Positions 35,879 to 47,584 are shown, counted from the first letter of the stretch. The stretch is 64,000 bases of DNA from Streptococcus sanguinis (GCA_013378335.1 CP040556.1:1488001-1552000); one strand, 5' to 3'. Made by a program: numbers and translations. Notes: generated by a model from the letters alone, not told the origin.

Positions 35879-38260
35879 TTACGGGAAGTACATGATGACT
35901 TCTCCTTTAGGGTTGAGTGCCAATTCACTCATCAAAAGATTCTTGACAATCTGCTGCTTCATGCGCTCCTTCATATATTCAAAGCCATCGTAAGCCTCTT
36001 GGTAGTATTCTACCAGAGGATTTTTCATAGAGAAATGCTGACCGCTCAAGGCTGTCTTGAGCTGCTGCAGATAGTCCACCTGCTCGACCCAGTTCTCATC
36101 AATAGCCTTGAGAACGGACACCCGCTGAAAATGGGTAAAGAGCTTGTCAGACTTGAGATAGGCTTTCTTTGCCTGCAATTCCTGCTCGGCAATATCCTGC
36201 AAGAGCTCTGCAATTTTCTCCGGCGAATAAATATCGAAATCATAAGGAATACGCTCAGCATGATAGCTGAAATGGTCTAAAATAAAGCGATAGAGGTCAG
36301 CCCGTGTCTCATAGGACTGGTCATAGGCCGCCTGATGAATGACCTGACGGAGGACACGGCTGATTTCTTCATCAATCCGCTCCTCAGCTTGAATCAGGCG
36401 ATTGCGCTCAGCATAGGTAATCTCCCGCTGAATCTTCATACACTGGGCATATTCCAGCGTCATCCGACGGGACATCTTGGCGCTGCTTTCGCTTGCCCTC
36501 TGAGCCTTAGCCACCAAGTGTCTGAAACGACGCTGTCCCAGCTGAACTGGATGCTGCTCAACCTCTTCAGTAGAGTAGTCCTTGTAGAACTTCTTGAGCC
36601 AGTCTGGTCCCCATTTCCTGAGCAGGTCATCCTCCAGCGAGATGAAGAACTTACTAATCCCTGGATCACCTTGGCGGCCTGAACGGCCACGAATCTGTAG
36701 GTCAATCCGCTGGTTCTCCATCCGCTCAGTACCAATCACCACGAGACCGCCCAAATCTGCGACACCTGGTCCCAGCTTTATATCCGTACCGCGGCCGGCC
36801 ATGGATGTAGCCACCGTCACCGCACCTTTCTGCCCAGACTCAGCGATGATCTGCGCCTCACGCGCCGCATTGTTGGCATTGAGCAGGTTGTGGGCGATGC
36901 CTTCTCTCAGTAGTAGAGAAGAGTAAATCTCTGACATCTCCACTGAGCCAGTAAAGATTAGGAGAGGATTGCCTTGGGCATGGTAGTGCTTGACCTCGTC
37001 CAATGAAGCAAAGACTTTTTCTGGCAGGGTCTGGTAAAGCTGGTCTGGCAAATCCTGCCGAATAACTGGCTGGTTGGTCGGGATCTTGATGACAGACATG
37101 GAGTAAGTCTCCATAAATTCGCTCTCCACCACCTTGCCGGTTCCGGTCATACCAGAGATTTTCCGGAAGAGCCGGAAGAGGTTCTGATAGGTAATGGAAG
37201 CCATGGCTCGCGTTTCCTCTGTAAGCTTGACATGCTCCTTGGCCTCAATGGCTTGGTGCTGGCCTCCCTGAAGCCGGGTCATTTCCAGCAGACGGCCAGT
37301 TGAGCGGTCCAAAAGTACGACTTCAGCTTCTTTCTCACCCTGACGGACAACGTAGTCCTTGTCTTTCTTGTAGAGCTTGTGGGCTCGCAAGGCTAGATTG
37401 AGGTGGCGGACTAACTCTTGATTTTCCTTGGAGAAAAGATGCTCCAAGTCCAGAAAAGACTCTGCCGCCAGAATACCTTTCGATGTCAGCCAGACTTCAT
37501 TCTTCTCGTCATCGTAGTGGTAATCCTCGTCTTCTTTCAAAGTTGTAATGAAGGTATCCATGATACCATAGAAGTTTGACTGAACCCGAGGCGCACCAGA
37601 GATAACCAAAGGCACCTGAGCGCTGTCCAAGAGGATAGAGTCAATCTCGTCTATGATGACATAGTTGAAAGGACTAAGATATTGGCTATCCTTATTCTCA
37701 GCTAGATTTTCAATCAGATAGTCAAAGCCCAAGGCACTATTGGTCGTATAGACAATATCCGCCTGGTAAATCAGCCGCTTCTGCTTGGGCGTCAAATTTT
37801 CAGTCTCATCAGCTACCACCGCTGCCTCAATAGTCAGCCCCAGAAAACGATAGACCTGCCCCATTTCCTGAGCGTCCCGCAGAGCCAGATATGTATTGGT
37901 AGTCACCAGCATAGCTCCTTGTCCAGACAGGGCATTGAGATAGAGCGGCATGGTAGCCGTCAGAGTCTTTCCCTCTCCCGTAGCCATCTCAGCGACATTG
38001 CCTTCATGAAGAACAATGGCTCCCATGACCTGCACATCGTAGGGGAACATACCCAGCACCCGCTTGTCCGCTTCCCGTACCACAGCATAAGCCTCCGGCA
38101 GCAAGTCGTCTAAAGTCTCACCTGAGGCCAATCTCTCTTTAAATTCCTGTGTTTTCTTTCGAAGATCAGCGTCTGACAGGCCAGCCATTTCTGACTCAAA
38201 GCTCTTGACTTTAGCTAAGATTTTCTTTAAGCGCTGAATTTGAAAATGATTTTTAATCAT
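35879..38260 (-). CDS. secA2: Accessory Sec ATPase SecA2
   Basis: Motor ATPase of the accessory Sec route, 793 residues, driving export of the glycosylated adhesin. [15 protein letters not shown] (Walker A, about residue 93), the DEIDSILLD box, [28 protein letters not shown] and [13 protein letters not shown] are SecA helicase motifs. It is shorter than housekeeping SecA and lacks the zinc-binding Cys-rich C-terminus, as SecA2 proteins do. Its start overlaps the asp3 stop by eight bases. Confidence 0.96.
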   Translation of the reverse strand: MIKNHFQIQRLKKILAKVKSFESEMAGLSDADLRKKTQEFKERLASGETLDDLLPEAYAVVREADKRVLGMFPYDVQVMGAIVLHEGNVAEMATGEGKTLTATMPLYLNALSGQGAMLVTTNTYLALRDAQEMGQVYRFLGLTIEAAVVADETENLTPKQKRLIYQADIVYTTNSALGFDYLIENLAENKDSQYLSPFNYVIIDEIDSILLDSAQVPLVISGAPRVQSNFYGIMDTFITTLKEDEDYHYDDEKNEVWLTSKGILAAESFLDLEHLFSKENQELVRHLNLALRAHKLYKKDKDYVVRQGEKEAEVVLLDRSTGRLLEMTRLQGGQHQAIEAKEHVKLTEETRAMASITYQNLFRLFRKISGMTGTGKVVESEFMETYSMSVIKIPTNQPVIRQDLPDQLYQTLPEKVFASLDEVKHYHAQGNPLLIFTGSVEMSEIYSSLLLREGIAHNLLNANNAAREAQIIAESGQKGAVTVATSMAGRGTDIKLGPGVADLGGLVVIGTERMENQRIDLQIRGRSGRQGDPGISKFFISLEDDLLRKWGPDWLKKFYKDYSTEEVEQHPVQLGQRRFRHLVAKAQRASESSAKMSRRMTLEYAQCMKIQREITYAERNRLIQAEERIDEEISRVLRQVIHQAAYDQSYETRADLYRFILDHFSYHAERIPYDFDIYSPEKIAELLQDIAEQELQAKKAYLKSDKLFTHFQRVSVLKAIDENWVEQVDYLQQLKTALSGQHFSMKNPLVEYYQEAYDGFEYMKERMKQQIVKNLLMSELALNPKGEVIMYFP

Positions 38261-38732
38261 CAGACTCCTCTATGATTTGGTCAATGTTTAAGCAATGAAA
38301 CTCTAAGGACTCAACTCCTGCACTCAGCAGCTGAACCTTATAGCTATAGGCTTCCTTTGGGTAGGTAAAAATCATACTCTCCGAGCGCTCCACTTGATTG
38401 CTGATTTCTTTCTCATAGCGGTCAAAGAAGATGATTTTCAGAAAGACGCTGGATTCAGGATAGGTGGTCATATCTCTAGACAGGCAATAGCGAGCTCCCT
38501 TTTTGAGCAAGGGGAGAGCAGGCACCTGCCGGTCTCGCTGATAGTTCCATTTGGAAGACCATTCATGGATGGTCTGGCCGGAGGCCATCAGTTTATTTTC
38601 AAAAAATATATGTGAAGGGGAATGAATAATAAGGGTAGTGCCATAGAGATAAGTAAAGTCAGTCATTTTACCAGCTGCCGAAACCCCTCTCAGCTCTCCC
38701 CAGTATATGCCCTTTCTTTTTTGAATCTTCAT
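38253..38732 (-). CDS. asp3: Accessory Sec protein Asp3
   Basis: A 159-residue beta-rich protein of the Asp1-Asp2-Asp3 complex that acts with SecA2. It begins [16 protein letters not shown] and has no membrane segment. ATG 38732 shares four bases with the asp2 stop (ATGA), so I choose it over in-frame codons upstream inside asp2. It is carbohydrate-binding-module-like in known structures and bridges Asp1 and Asp2. Confidence 0.9.
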   Translation of the reverse strand: MKIQKRKGIYWGELRGVSAAGKMTDFTYLYGTTLIIHSPSHIFFENKLMASGQTIHEWSSKWNYQRDRQVPALPLLKKGARYCLSRDMTTYPESSVFLKIIFFDRYEKEISNQVERSESMIFTYPKEAYSYKVQLLSAGVESLEFHCLNIDQIIEESDD

Positions 38733-40258
38733 TTCTTTCTCCCAAATTCCTTTTCCAATATCATTCGATAGTAATTCATAAACCAAGACACAGACACAGC
38801 TAAGTCATCATTATGGCGTCCAGGGACACCTCTGCTAATCAGCTTGGCCTCAGTCAGATGAAGAGCTGCCACCAGATCCTCATAGGCCGTCGGATCATAG
38901 TCCTCTTCTTTCATATAGGCGATACCAAAGGTCGTCCGACTGAAATCAGCCTTCTCAAACTTACGCCAGTAGCGTTGATTCAACTCCTCTACATGCTCCT
39001 TATCTTTGCCACCCGTGTGACGGTGAAGGACATCTAACGCCGTCGGAAAGACCTTGGGCAGGCGTAAACGACCACGTTGGGCAATAGTTCCTAGATTTCC
39101 CAAGGGCTTGGACAAAACGATAGCTCGCGGACGAAACTCCGAACCATAATAGACAGCACCGTAGGTCCCCATTGACATGCCTGATAGAATCAAATCCCGC
39201 TCGGTAAAACCCAGAAAGTCCAGATGCTCTTGGATAATCTTATGGATACTGCTCTCCAGCTCCTGGCTGCCCAGATAAAACATACCGCCATCCACGCGCG
39301 GATCTGAAAACAAGAGAAAAGGACAGCCCAAACTGCGCATCATTCCGAAGCCCTCAAAGCCTTCCGCCCGACGGTAACCAGAGAAATAAACAGCCAAAGG
39401 CGGCTTCAAATCTCCCGGATAAAAGAAGTAATTAATCTCCTGACGGTGGCTATCACGAAAAATCTTCCCACCCAGAACATACTTGCCAAACTCATAGCGG
39501 GTCAGACGCTGATGCAGAGCACCGACCTGAATCCGCCCTTCTCCCTTAGCCTCCAGACTGACGCCCAGATAAGAAGTAAAGTCATTGTCCAGAACCATGG
39601 ATTCCCGCATATCCTCTTCTGTGAAAATAATCTCACGAGCGATGTCCGCAGTCGAGCCTTCCTGGATATTATAGAGCCGCAGCCGCAGCTCACAGCTGCC
39701 TGACTTTTCATATTCAAGCCAGAGTTCAACTGGATTGAACTTGTTGGCAATAATATTGTATTTCCAAGACAGGATTGGCTGAAAGTCCTGACCAAAGTCA
39801 CCTTCCAGCTCTAGATTTTCATAGCCATTGTAGCAAATCTTGCCCCGAAATCCAGGGCTGACCACCATATCAAGCGGTGTCATCTTATCGCCATACTGAC
39901 CGGAAAAGAGAGCCTTGGACAGCTTGCGGACCAGGTCAGCTCGATCGCTCATATCTGCTGGCTGAGCACAGTGACGCTTGAGAAAGTACTCAATATCCGC
40001 TTCCTGGGTTTCCTGTTCCTGATCATAGAAAACTGTATAAGGGATAATCTTGGTCTCAATCATAAACAAATCTGGGATCCGACGCAAATCGTCCACCAGA
40101 ATCGCATCAAACTTGCCAATCTTATCCATCTCCATGACCTTTTTGATAGCTAGATTGGAGTTAGGAAAGAAATAATACCAGGCCATATTGTCCGGAATAG
40201 CAAGCTCCTTGCTCCAGTCGCTTGAGCCAATCTGTAAGATTTTCAGCTTATTTTGCAT
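38729..40258 (-). CDS. asp2: Accessory Sec protein Asp2 (O-acetyltransferase)
   Basis: A 509-residue alpha/beta-hydrolase-type protein. In S. gordonii it O-acetylates GlcNAc on the adhesin and is needed for export. The nucleophile elbow GMSMGTYGAVYYG (Ser between Met and Met) is visible in the C-terminal half, followed by a conserved His within VPGRHNDDLAVSVSW near the end. An N-terminal carbohydrate-binding-like region precedes it. ATG 40258 overlaps asp1 by eleven bases; the frame upstream lies within asp1. Confidence 0.93.
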   Translation of the reverse strand: MQNKLKILQIGSSDWSKELAIPDNMAWYYFFPNSNLAIKKVMEMDKIGKFDAILVDDLRRIPDLFMIETKIIPYTVFYDQEQETQEADIEYFLKRHCAQPADMSDRADLVRKLSKALFSGQYGDKMTPLDMVVSPGFRGKICYNGYENLELEGDFGQDFQPILSWKYNIIANKFNPVELWLEYEKSGSCELRLRLYNIQEGSTADIAREIIFTEEDMRESMVLDNDFTSYLGVSLEAKGEGRIQVGALHQRLTRYEFGKYVLGGKIFRDSHRQEINYFFYPGDLKPPLAVYFSGYRRAEGFEGFGMMRSLGCPFLLFSDPRVDGGMFYLGSQELESSIHKIIQEHLDFLGFTERDLILSGMSMGTYGAVYYGSEFRPRAIVLSKPLGNLGTIAQRGRLRLPKVFPTALDVLHRHTGGKDKEHVEELNQRYWRKFEKADFSRTTFGIAYMKEEDYDPTAYEDLVAALHLTEAKLISRGVPGRHNDDLAVSVSWFMNYYRMILEKEFGRKK

Positions 40259-41828
40259 TCTCAGCCTCCTTGAGCCACTGTTCCCACCGGCCAATCAGCT
40301 CCAGACCAGTATTATGATGGATTTTTTCAATGGAATAAATCAGGGCTTGGTTCCAATTTTTCAAACCTTCTAAGTAATAGTCTGCAGCAGTCGGAACATC
40401 AGAGATAGAATCCAAGATATAGCCATTTTGCAGATGGGTCACATAGTCCGAGCCCACCAGATTGATCTGCGGAATCCCGGCAGAAATCCCAGCAATCTGC
40501 GTATAGAGATTGGGCTGCTCGCTCAGGTCAATGATTAACCGCGTATCGTCTAGCTCCTGAATCAAGCTAAGCTCGTCCGTGATATTCTTAATGGTGAAAC
40601 GAAGGTCCTGCTCCTGATTTTCCAGCAGTGCATTCTCAGCCTGCTCACTGCGTCGGTAGTTCTTGACAAATTCATATTGATTCAGATATTCATCAATAAC
40701 CTCCTGCACCTTGTTCTCCACCTTTTGGATTCCTTCCTGCCAGGCATTGTAAACACCGATAGTCAGCTCCGTATCCGGATGCTTGGCCACATAGTGGAGA
40801 ACCTTGAAGATGGCATAGTCATTAAGCCCTTCTTCCAGATTAATCTGATAAAAAATCTTGGATTCGCGACGGCGTTGGCTCTTGCCCAGCTGCAAACGGG
40901 TATCAAAAGGCGACAGGTAATGCACCTTCTGAGCCTGTCCAGGCAGGTAACGCTGAATAGCCTTCTTGAAATCCATGCGATCAGTCAAGACTAAATCTGC
41001 CTGCTGCAAATCTGCTTCTAAAGCTGGCCAATCAACTGTCTGATTGCGCTCGTGGAAAAAGCTGAGAATGATTTGAACATTCTTGGGCAACAAGCGCAAA
41101 ATGGCTTGAGTGTATAAGGGATGCGTTGCCAGAACGAAACGGCTGTCCGCTCCTGCATTGCGCTCGATATAGTGGCCCAATTTCTCCAAGATCAAGTCAG
41201 GCATCCGCTCATACTCCAGCTTATCAAAGTCTAGTAAGTAAGCAGGATTGACCTCTACCCGGCAGTCGTCAGGCTTCAGATGCTCACGAATCCGCCAATC
41301 GCCATCCGGCTGTAGGTAGTCCTGATAAAGGGGCTGCCCCTCTTCATAATAGGTGATACTAGAGACAAAGCCCCGATCATCAAAGATATAAAACTTCTCC
41401 AGCTGGTCATCCTTGAAAAACTTGATGAAGCTGATAAAGCCTTCTACTCCAAACTCGACATGGGCATAGAGCTGTCCCTGCCTGCGGACCATGATTAGAA
41501 AGGGCGTATAGACAAACTCGCAGTCTGGCTCCCAGTCCAGATCCTTGATTTGCAAGACCTGCATATCCTTAGAGTCAATCCCCTGAATCTCGTCAAAGAC
41601 CGAGTAATAATCCGTCTCAAAAATATCCTGCCGATGCAAGAGGTAGCGGGCATGCGGCATATAGGCTGGTAAAAGCAGCTGGACTGGCAGATTTTCACTT
41701 TGAAAAATCCGAATCTGATGAATGGTATCATCAAACTCCAGCCGCTGCATGGAGCGGTACCAAGGGATAATATCCCGGTGCCAAACCCGATCCCCACTGC
41801 CACTCCACGAAGGAATAAAGTAATACAT
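40248..41828 (-). CDS. asp1: Accessory Sec protein Asp1
   Basis: A 526-residue GT-B-fold protein without conserved catalytic residues that binds acceptor and SecA2 in the Asp1-3 complex. The start MYYFIPSWSGSGDRVWHRDI is highly characteristic. It follows secY2 by eight bases and overlaps asp2. No signal peptide or membrane helix is seen. Confidence 0.94.
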   Translation of the reverse strand: MYYFIPSWSGSGDRVWHRDIIPWYRSMQRLEFDDTIHQIRIFQSENLPVQLLLPAYMPHARYLLHRQDIFETDYYSVFDEIQGIDSKDMQVLQIKDLDWEPDCEFVYTPFLIMVRRQGQLYAHVEFGVEGFISFIKFFKDDQLEKFYIFDDRGFVSSITYYEEGQPLYQDYLQPDGDWRIREHLKPDDCRVEVNPAYLLDFDKLEYERMPDLILEKLGHYIERNAGADSRFVLATHPLYTQAILRLLPKNVQIILSFFHERNQTVDWPALEADLQQADLVLTDRMDFKKAIQRYLPGQAQKVHYLSPFDTRLQLGKSQRRRESKIFYQINLEEGLNDYAIFKVLHYVAKHPDTELTIGVYNAWQEGIQKVENKVQEVIDEYLNQYEFVKNYRRSEQAENALLENQEQDLRFTIKNITDELSLIQELDDTRLIIDLSEQPNLYTQIAGISAGIPQINLVGSDYVTHLQNGYILDSISDVPTAADYYLEGLKNWNQALIYSIEKIHHNTGLELIGRWEQWLKEAENAK

Positions 41829-41836
41829 AGTTTCTC

Positions 41837-43059
41837 CTACAACAATGAACGATAACGGTCATTCAGCGTCAAGGCTTCCACCTCGTCCTTAATAGAAAAG
41901 ACCATTCCGATAAAAATCATAAAAATCCCCGGAATCATACTAAGACGCAAATAGCGAATATCCAGAAGCACCACCATCATAGGCAGGCCAGAAATCAGGA
42001 TAAGATAGAGAGCACCCACAATAGCAAAATAAGTCACCAAACCATTGATATACCGACGGGTTGCTCCTCCCGGATAAACATTTTCAATATACTCTCCACT
42101 CTTTTGCATCCGCTCAGCAATCTGGTCACCACTGATATTGATAAAGGCGAAGGCCAGTGCTAGGATGAAAATAGTCAGCAGATAGAGGATAAACCAAGCA
42201 GGACTTCCCATAGACAGCGCTTCTATCCACTGCTCAATCAGCTGATTGTCCGGCTGAAGAAAGTGGATAATCAAAAGGAAATACTGGGGAATGCTGACCA
42301 AGGTCATTGCAAACATAATCGGCATCCCGCCGGCAGGGTTTAGACGAATATCCAGATAAGAGTATTTTTTGAAACGGTTATGGATATTGATCTTATTGAC
42401 TGGAATTCGGTACTTGGACCGCTCGACTGTAACAGCCAGATAGAGAAAGACTAGGCTGAAAACCAGCATCAAGGCCAGCCAAAGAGAAGAAATCTTCAGC
42501 TCCTGAATGGAGTTCCAAATATCCTGCGGAATGTAGGCAATCATGCTGGCCATGACAATCATGATGGAGCCGCCAAGTCCCATAGCAGCATTCAAATCTG
42601 TCAGCCAAATGAGAAAGTAAGTCCCAGCCATCAAGACCAAGGTATCTAAGACGATAATCGTAGCCATGTCCACCCCACCTGTCTCCTGCAGAGGCAGGTT
42701 TAGGACCAGCGCCACGGATTGAATCAAGGCAATGACCAAGGTCAGCAGCATCCGCCGCCTTTCCTGCACTTCCAGAGGGAGCTTACTCAGACCCATCCTC
42801 TTAGAAACAGCAAACATCTGCCAGATCAGCATAGAGGACATCCAAGGAGACAGGCCGACCGAAAAGAGCGACATACTGCGTAGATTTCCCCCATCAGGGC
42901 TGTCGCATAGTTCAAGGTCGTAGAGGTTCCGTCCATAGCAGCAGCCTTGCTCATATCGATGAAGGGCAGGGTCAGCTTGGTTCCCAAGACATAGATAAAT
43001 AAGAAAAATAAGGTCCACAGAAACTTCTTGATAACGACCGCTTTAAAAAATGACTTCAC
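41837..43059 (-). CDS. secY2: Accessory Sec channel SecY2, frameshifted as sequenced
   Basis: Polytopic channel protein of the accessory Sec translocon. The N-terminus ([20 protein letters not shown], from 43059) and the rest ([20 protein letters not shown] to 41837, about nine helices) lie in different frames. The first frame leaves the family at [10 protein letters not shown]. One extra G in the five-G run at 42892-42888 gives [16 protein letters not shown] and a 407-residue protein, the usual SecY2 length. It is shorter than housekeeping SecY, as expected. It is encoded between gtf3 and asp1. A truncated channel would block adhesin export, so a sequencing error is the simplest explanation. 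Confidence 0.9.
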
Positions 43060-43091
43060 ACTGACTCCTCATGACGATGCTTAGAAAGCCT

Positions 43092-44096
43092 CTAAGATAA
43101 GACTTCCATGACCGCATCTACTAAGACTTTCTTGCTAAAATAACCTTCCTTGAGCAGGAAAGAGAACTTTCTAACCCGCTCGACCATAGCCTGATACTCC
43201 TCGACAGTCAGATTTTCAACAATCCGACTGGCCTCTTCCAAACTGTCTACGACAAAGCCAAGACCGCGCTCGCGGATCAGCTCTGCATTGGACAGGTAAG
43301 AAGGGACGATGACCGGAATCCCAGCTGCCAGATAGGTGGCAGACTTATGAGAGATATTGAGACCATAGTATTCTGGCTCGTCTGCTGGATTTTCCTCAAC
43401 ACCCCAGACCAGACCCAGACCCCCCTTGGACAGCTCCAAGAGCAGCTCCGGCCGGCTGACCCAGCCGCGATAGCTGACATTGGCCTCTGGATTTGACTCT
43501 TCCTCAGGCGAAAAAATCTCCAGCGGCGTTGCATAAGACCAATTAATCAGATGCGGAAAACGCTCCACACTTCCTGCGAAATACAGCTTAGGCGCAAACT
43601 GAGGCTGGTGCAGGGGCAGATCATAGGGATGATCCCACATGCTCTGGACCAAAATCTTGTCCACAGTCAGCCCTTCTGCCAGAAGCTTGTCCCGCATCTG
43701 CTCAGAAGGCACGATGACCGCATCTGACTGATTGTACATGTCGATATACTCCGGCATCAGATAGTAGTTTGACGGGAACATCAGCGGCGGCACATCATGG
43801 ATAAAGGTAACCAGCTTGGCCTGCAAAATCTTCAACTTGCTGATAAAGGCCTGATCAAACTCCCGGCCATTCCAGGTCGGCGACTGATAGATAACCACAT
43901 CGCCATAGCCCACACTAGCCATGATACCGTCCAGACGACGACTGAGCTCCGACTGGCTGTCGCTGTAAATATCATAAAAATAAAAACTCAGTTCATTGAA
44001 GCCCAGCTGCTTGGCTAGCTTGGTCACATCATTCTGGGCAATCAAGGCCGTACTCTGGCCAGACATACCGTATAGGTTGGTAATATTAACTTTCAT
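43092..44096 (-). CDS. gtf3: Gtf3/Nss-type glucosyltransferase
   Basis: A 334-residue GT-B transferase of the Gtf3 (formerly Nss) family that adds the second sugar, usually glucose, to GlcNAc on the serine-rich adhesin. MKVNITNLYGMSGQSTALIAQ and YYGLNISHKSATYLAAGIPVI are typical; a nucleotide-binding C-terminal half (SVERFPHLINW onward) follows. The name nss from S. gordonii refers to the same gene. It is intact, 16 bases after the multidomain transferase. Confidence 0.88.
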   Translation of the reverse strand: MKVNITNLYGMSGQSTALIAQNDVTKLAKQLGFNELSFYFYDIYSDSQSELSRRLDGIMASVGYGDVVIYQSPTWNGREFDQAFISKLKILQAKLVTFIHDVPPLMFPSNYYLMPEYIDMYNQSDAVIVPSEQMRDKLLAEGLTVDKILVQSMWDHPYDLPLHQPQFAPKLYFAGSVERFPHLINWSYATPLEIFSPEEESNPEANVSYRGWVSRPELLLELSKGGLGLVWGVEENPADEPEYYGLNISHKSATYLAAGIPVIVPSYLSNAELIRERGLGFVVDSLEEASRIVENLTVEEYQAMVERVRKFSFLLKEGYFSKKVLVDAVMEVLS

Positions 44097-44112
44097 ATTC
44101 TTTTTCTAATCT

Positions 44113-47100
44113 TCATTCCTGAGCCAGATTGGCAACAATCTGACTGTCGTAAGCTTGGTCATCCCTAAACTCAATATCCTGATCAAAGTTGTGCTCAGCC
44201 GTATGCTTGTGCGACAGCTTGACCTTGTGCGTAGCCCCCATCTGGAACCACTCATACTCCGAGTCAATATGCCCAATATCCAGCGCCCGATAACCTTCCT
44301 GCACCAGATCATAGACCAAGACCTTGGCCGTTGGACCTAGCATGGTCAAAATCAGACGATTACCCGCATGCTCTCGGACAGCCTGCTTGATAGCCTCCAG
44401 CTTGCTGTAGGCATTGCGCGAAGGACAAATAATCCGCTTGATGGACCTAGCTCCGTCAAAGAGGTCATTGCCCACACCAGAGCGAGAAGTCAAGCCCTCT
44501 ACGATCAAGAGGTCCTTGTCTTGCCATAGCTGCTTGAGCTTTGCAAAATAGCCCGCAGACGGTGTCTTATCTTCCAAGTCGATATAAGGACGGGAAATAA
44601 AGGTTGAGCCATACCAAGGCGCCCGGCAAATCTCTTGATAATCTGCTAAGTGATAATACAAGTGAACTTTCCAAAAATTCTGAGCATCGATGGAATAGCG
44701 CTCCAGCCCTTTAAAGACATCGGACAGACAGACCATCAAACGCTCATCGCTCTCCATAGACATGATCTCTCTCAAGCGTGCTGACAGCTCTGGATCGTAT
44801 TCCTGATAAACGATACCACGACCTGCAATCAAATCCATCTCCCATCCCCAAAGCGAACCACTGAAGCCCCCTTCTCCAAGAGATAATCCAGTGATTGGTC
44901 GATAGAGAGTACAGAAATCTGCCGCTCTTCAGGCTCGGCTAAGCCCAGCTTCTCAATAGCCTGCACCATGGCTTCAGGATTATCGGTTGGAAAGACTTCC
45001 TGCCCCTGCTGACCATGGGCTGTACTGTCAAAGGCAAAGACTGGCTTACCAGCAGACTTAAAGCGAGCAATGATATCCCCTACCTCATCACCGGCATTGA
45101 TATCTAGCAGCAGCTGAGACTTGGCTTCCAGCGACTCCAAGAGAGCCGGAATCCCAGCAATATCTGAGCTGACGCTGACATTAGGATACTGGAGCAGACG
45201 CGTGATCGGCTCTGCTACCACTACCGGTGCTGCGATGTAGAAATGACAGGCAGGCAGGGATTGAATCAGATAGTCGATATGCAGCAGGTCACAAGAATAG
45301 GTGTAGACTAGGCAGGACAGACTTGAGCCCTCTTCACCTTCCACCATTTTTTGAGTCAGGGCTCCGACTGGCTCCTGCATATCCGACCAATCCAGTCCCT
45401 GATAGAACCACCAGACCTCACGATAGATGGACTGGGTGTACTCTTTCCAAGGCTTGCGCTCGGTCAGATAGTGGATGACAGGCGGATAGAGACCTTTTTC
45501 TGGCTCATAGTCCGAAAAGGTCGTGTGCAACGTAATGCAGTTATAAGCAAAAGGCAGCTCCAGCCAGTGGTTCTCAAAGAGCATATTGAGAATGCTTTGG
45601 TCATCCTGAGTAACTTTATCATGTAAGTTATCAGTCATCTCAATCAATTGACCTGCTACATCATTTTCACGCCAATAGTCTACATTGATCAGCAAAACAC
45701 CTGAGTTAAAAATCTGCTCGCCAAAGTAAACTTCGCCACCCAGATCTCTTACCGCTCCAAGCGGATAGGAACCCAAATCAACTGCAAAAATTTCTGATAA
45801 GTCACGTGTAACTACAATATCGCAATCCAAATAAAGAGCTTGATCTTCCTGTACAAAAGTAGCCGTAAAATATCTCAAAAAAACTGAATAATGGATATTA
45901 GTCTTATATTGACTAATATGACTGCCATCCACCCGAGCATTGACAATCTGGCAGTCTAGCTTAGCCAGTCTCTTTTGCATGCTGACAAACCACTCTGTCG
46001 GAAAGTCACTGTTGATGACATAAAACTTGATAAAGCGATTGTGGCAGACGATGGACTTAATGGTGGTTAAGACCTGCTCACTATAGGCAGCATTAGCCGC
46101 CAGCACCACAGCGCGAAAGGCTTGCGGCTTCTCTTTTTTCATCAGACTGCGCAGCTTTTCCACCATCTCCTGTGGATTTTCATGCGGATAGACCAGCTCT
46201 TCGTTTTCATTTTTCTTAGTATTGTCAAAAGCCAGAACTGGCTTGTCAAGTGCCTTGAAACGACGGCTCAGTTCATAGTGCTCGCTCCCATGGTGAATAT
46301 CCAAATAGACCTGGCACTTATCAATGAGCTCATCCAGCACTGCATGAATAACCTGCGGATAGAGATGGATGTTCTCATACTGATTCAAAGATTGCAGATA
46401 AGCTCCCATCTCTGTGTAGCAGGCGATGTGAAAATGAACCCTAGGCAGGGACTGGGCTAAAAACTCAATCTGCTCTAGCTCTTGCACATCTGTCAGGAGC
46501 ATGCAGTTGAGAGCGGCCTTCTCCCAACGGTCCGGCATCTCAAACTCTCCCCGATGATAGGCTAAAATCTCCTCCAGACTCAAGGCCTGAAAGTCCCACC
46601 AAAGCTGACGGTAGCGATAGCTAACTTCCGAGTTCCAGGGCTTGCGAAAGGTCGTATAGTGGATAATCAGAGGTTCCTGATCCAGCTCAAAATGACCATT
46701 CCAGCCGCTGTAAAAGGCCACCAAATCATGGCCTACCTGCAGATTGTAAATCTTATCCAGGGGCAGCCAGTCCTGAGCCAGCACATGATTTAAAACCGTC
46801 TGATCGCCGTTAAAATCCTCCATCTGACCAGACTGGACCAAGTCCATGATGCGGTCTGTTTCCTTGATAAAGGTCTCCTGCAGCTGCCTTTCTTTCCATG
46901 CTCGATTATCAATTAGCAGAACGCCAGCATTAAAGCCATAACCTCCAGCATCTCCAACCGCAGCCACAAGCTTGCCCTCTAGAGAAATACCAAATAAAGG
47001 CTGCAAATCTCTATTAACTACTAGGTCACTATCCAGATAAAGGACCCGCTCCTCTGCTACAAACTGCGGAATGAAATAGCGAGCATAGTTAGCTGAGCTG

Positions 47101-47333
47101 ATATGGTCCTGCGTCAGCCACTCTGGACTGATAGTCACTTGGTCCAAGCTGATATTAACTAATTCACTGTCCAGTTGCTCAGCCAGCTCATTAAAATCAC
47201 GGAACCACTCGTCACTCAATCCCTGATTGAAAACATAGATTTTTACATTTTTATTGTAATATAAAATCGACTTAATTGTAGTCGAAACTTGCTCCTGATA
47301 GGCCTGATCCCCAACCAAAACAATCGTTTTCAT
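44113..47333 (-). CDS. Multidomain adhesin glycosyltransferase: two GT8 modules plus GT-D (DUF1792), frameshifted as sequenced
   Basis: Two frames cover it. The first (47333-44829, 834 residues) holds two copies of GT8 (LYLDSDLVVNRDL near 100; LYLDCDIVVTRDL near 500), each followed by a Gtf-like helical-sheet module. The second (44838-44113, 241 residues) is a GT-D/DUF1792 domain missing its start. The first frame ends SVVRFGDGRWI, just where DUF1792 begins; one extra G in the GGG at 44843-44841 gives RFGDGEMDLIAGRG, restoring the family motif and a 1,073-residue protein. Pneumococcal GlyD joins a GT8 to a GT-D in the same way. It likely adds several sugars to SrpA. The S. gordonii positional equivalent is gly. 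Confidence 0.82.
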
Positions 47334-47388
47334 TTCTTCCCTTACTCTTTCATTTCATAAACTCTAAAACATCATTTCTATACTTGAT

Positions 47389-47394
47389 ATTATA
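47389..47394 (-). promoter_or_regulatory. -10 element before the glycosylation/export genes
   Basis: TATAAT in an AT-rich stretch about 55 bases before the multidomain transferase; no strong -35 at 17 bases. Together with the srpA terminator it suggests the export genes have their own promoter. RBS GGGAAG precedes the ATG. Confidence 0.5.
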
Positions 47395-47471
47395 TAAAAT
47401 ATTGTCCAAAAAATCTATATTCTCAGGGACTTTCCTGCACAATAAAGAAGACTTTTTTCTACTAAATTGTC

Positions 47472-47504
47472 AAAAAAACAGGAAGTTGTCAAAACTTCCT
47501 GTTT
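47472..47504 (-). terminator. srpA terminator
   Basis: AAACAGGAAGTT / AACTTCCTGTTT, twelve perfect pairs with a five-base loop, followed by further U on the minus strand. Within 47334-47677 no gene is seen. Confidence 0.88.
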
Positions 47505-47565
47505 CTATTGCCTGTTCGTTTATTTTCACCAGTCTTTCAGATGATATTTTAGCAAGCAAGGGCTA

Positions 47566-47584
47566 GAAATCATGACATGATTTC
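47566..47584. repeat. Perfect palindrome downstream of srpA
   Basis: GAAATCATG and CATGATTTC flank a single A: nine perfect pairs. It is not followed by a T run, so it is not an evident terminator; an operator or RNA stability element is possible. Confidence 0.5.
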
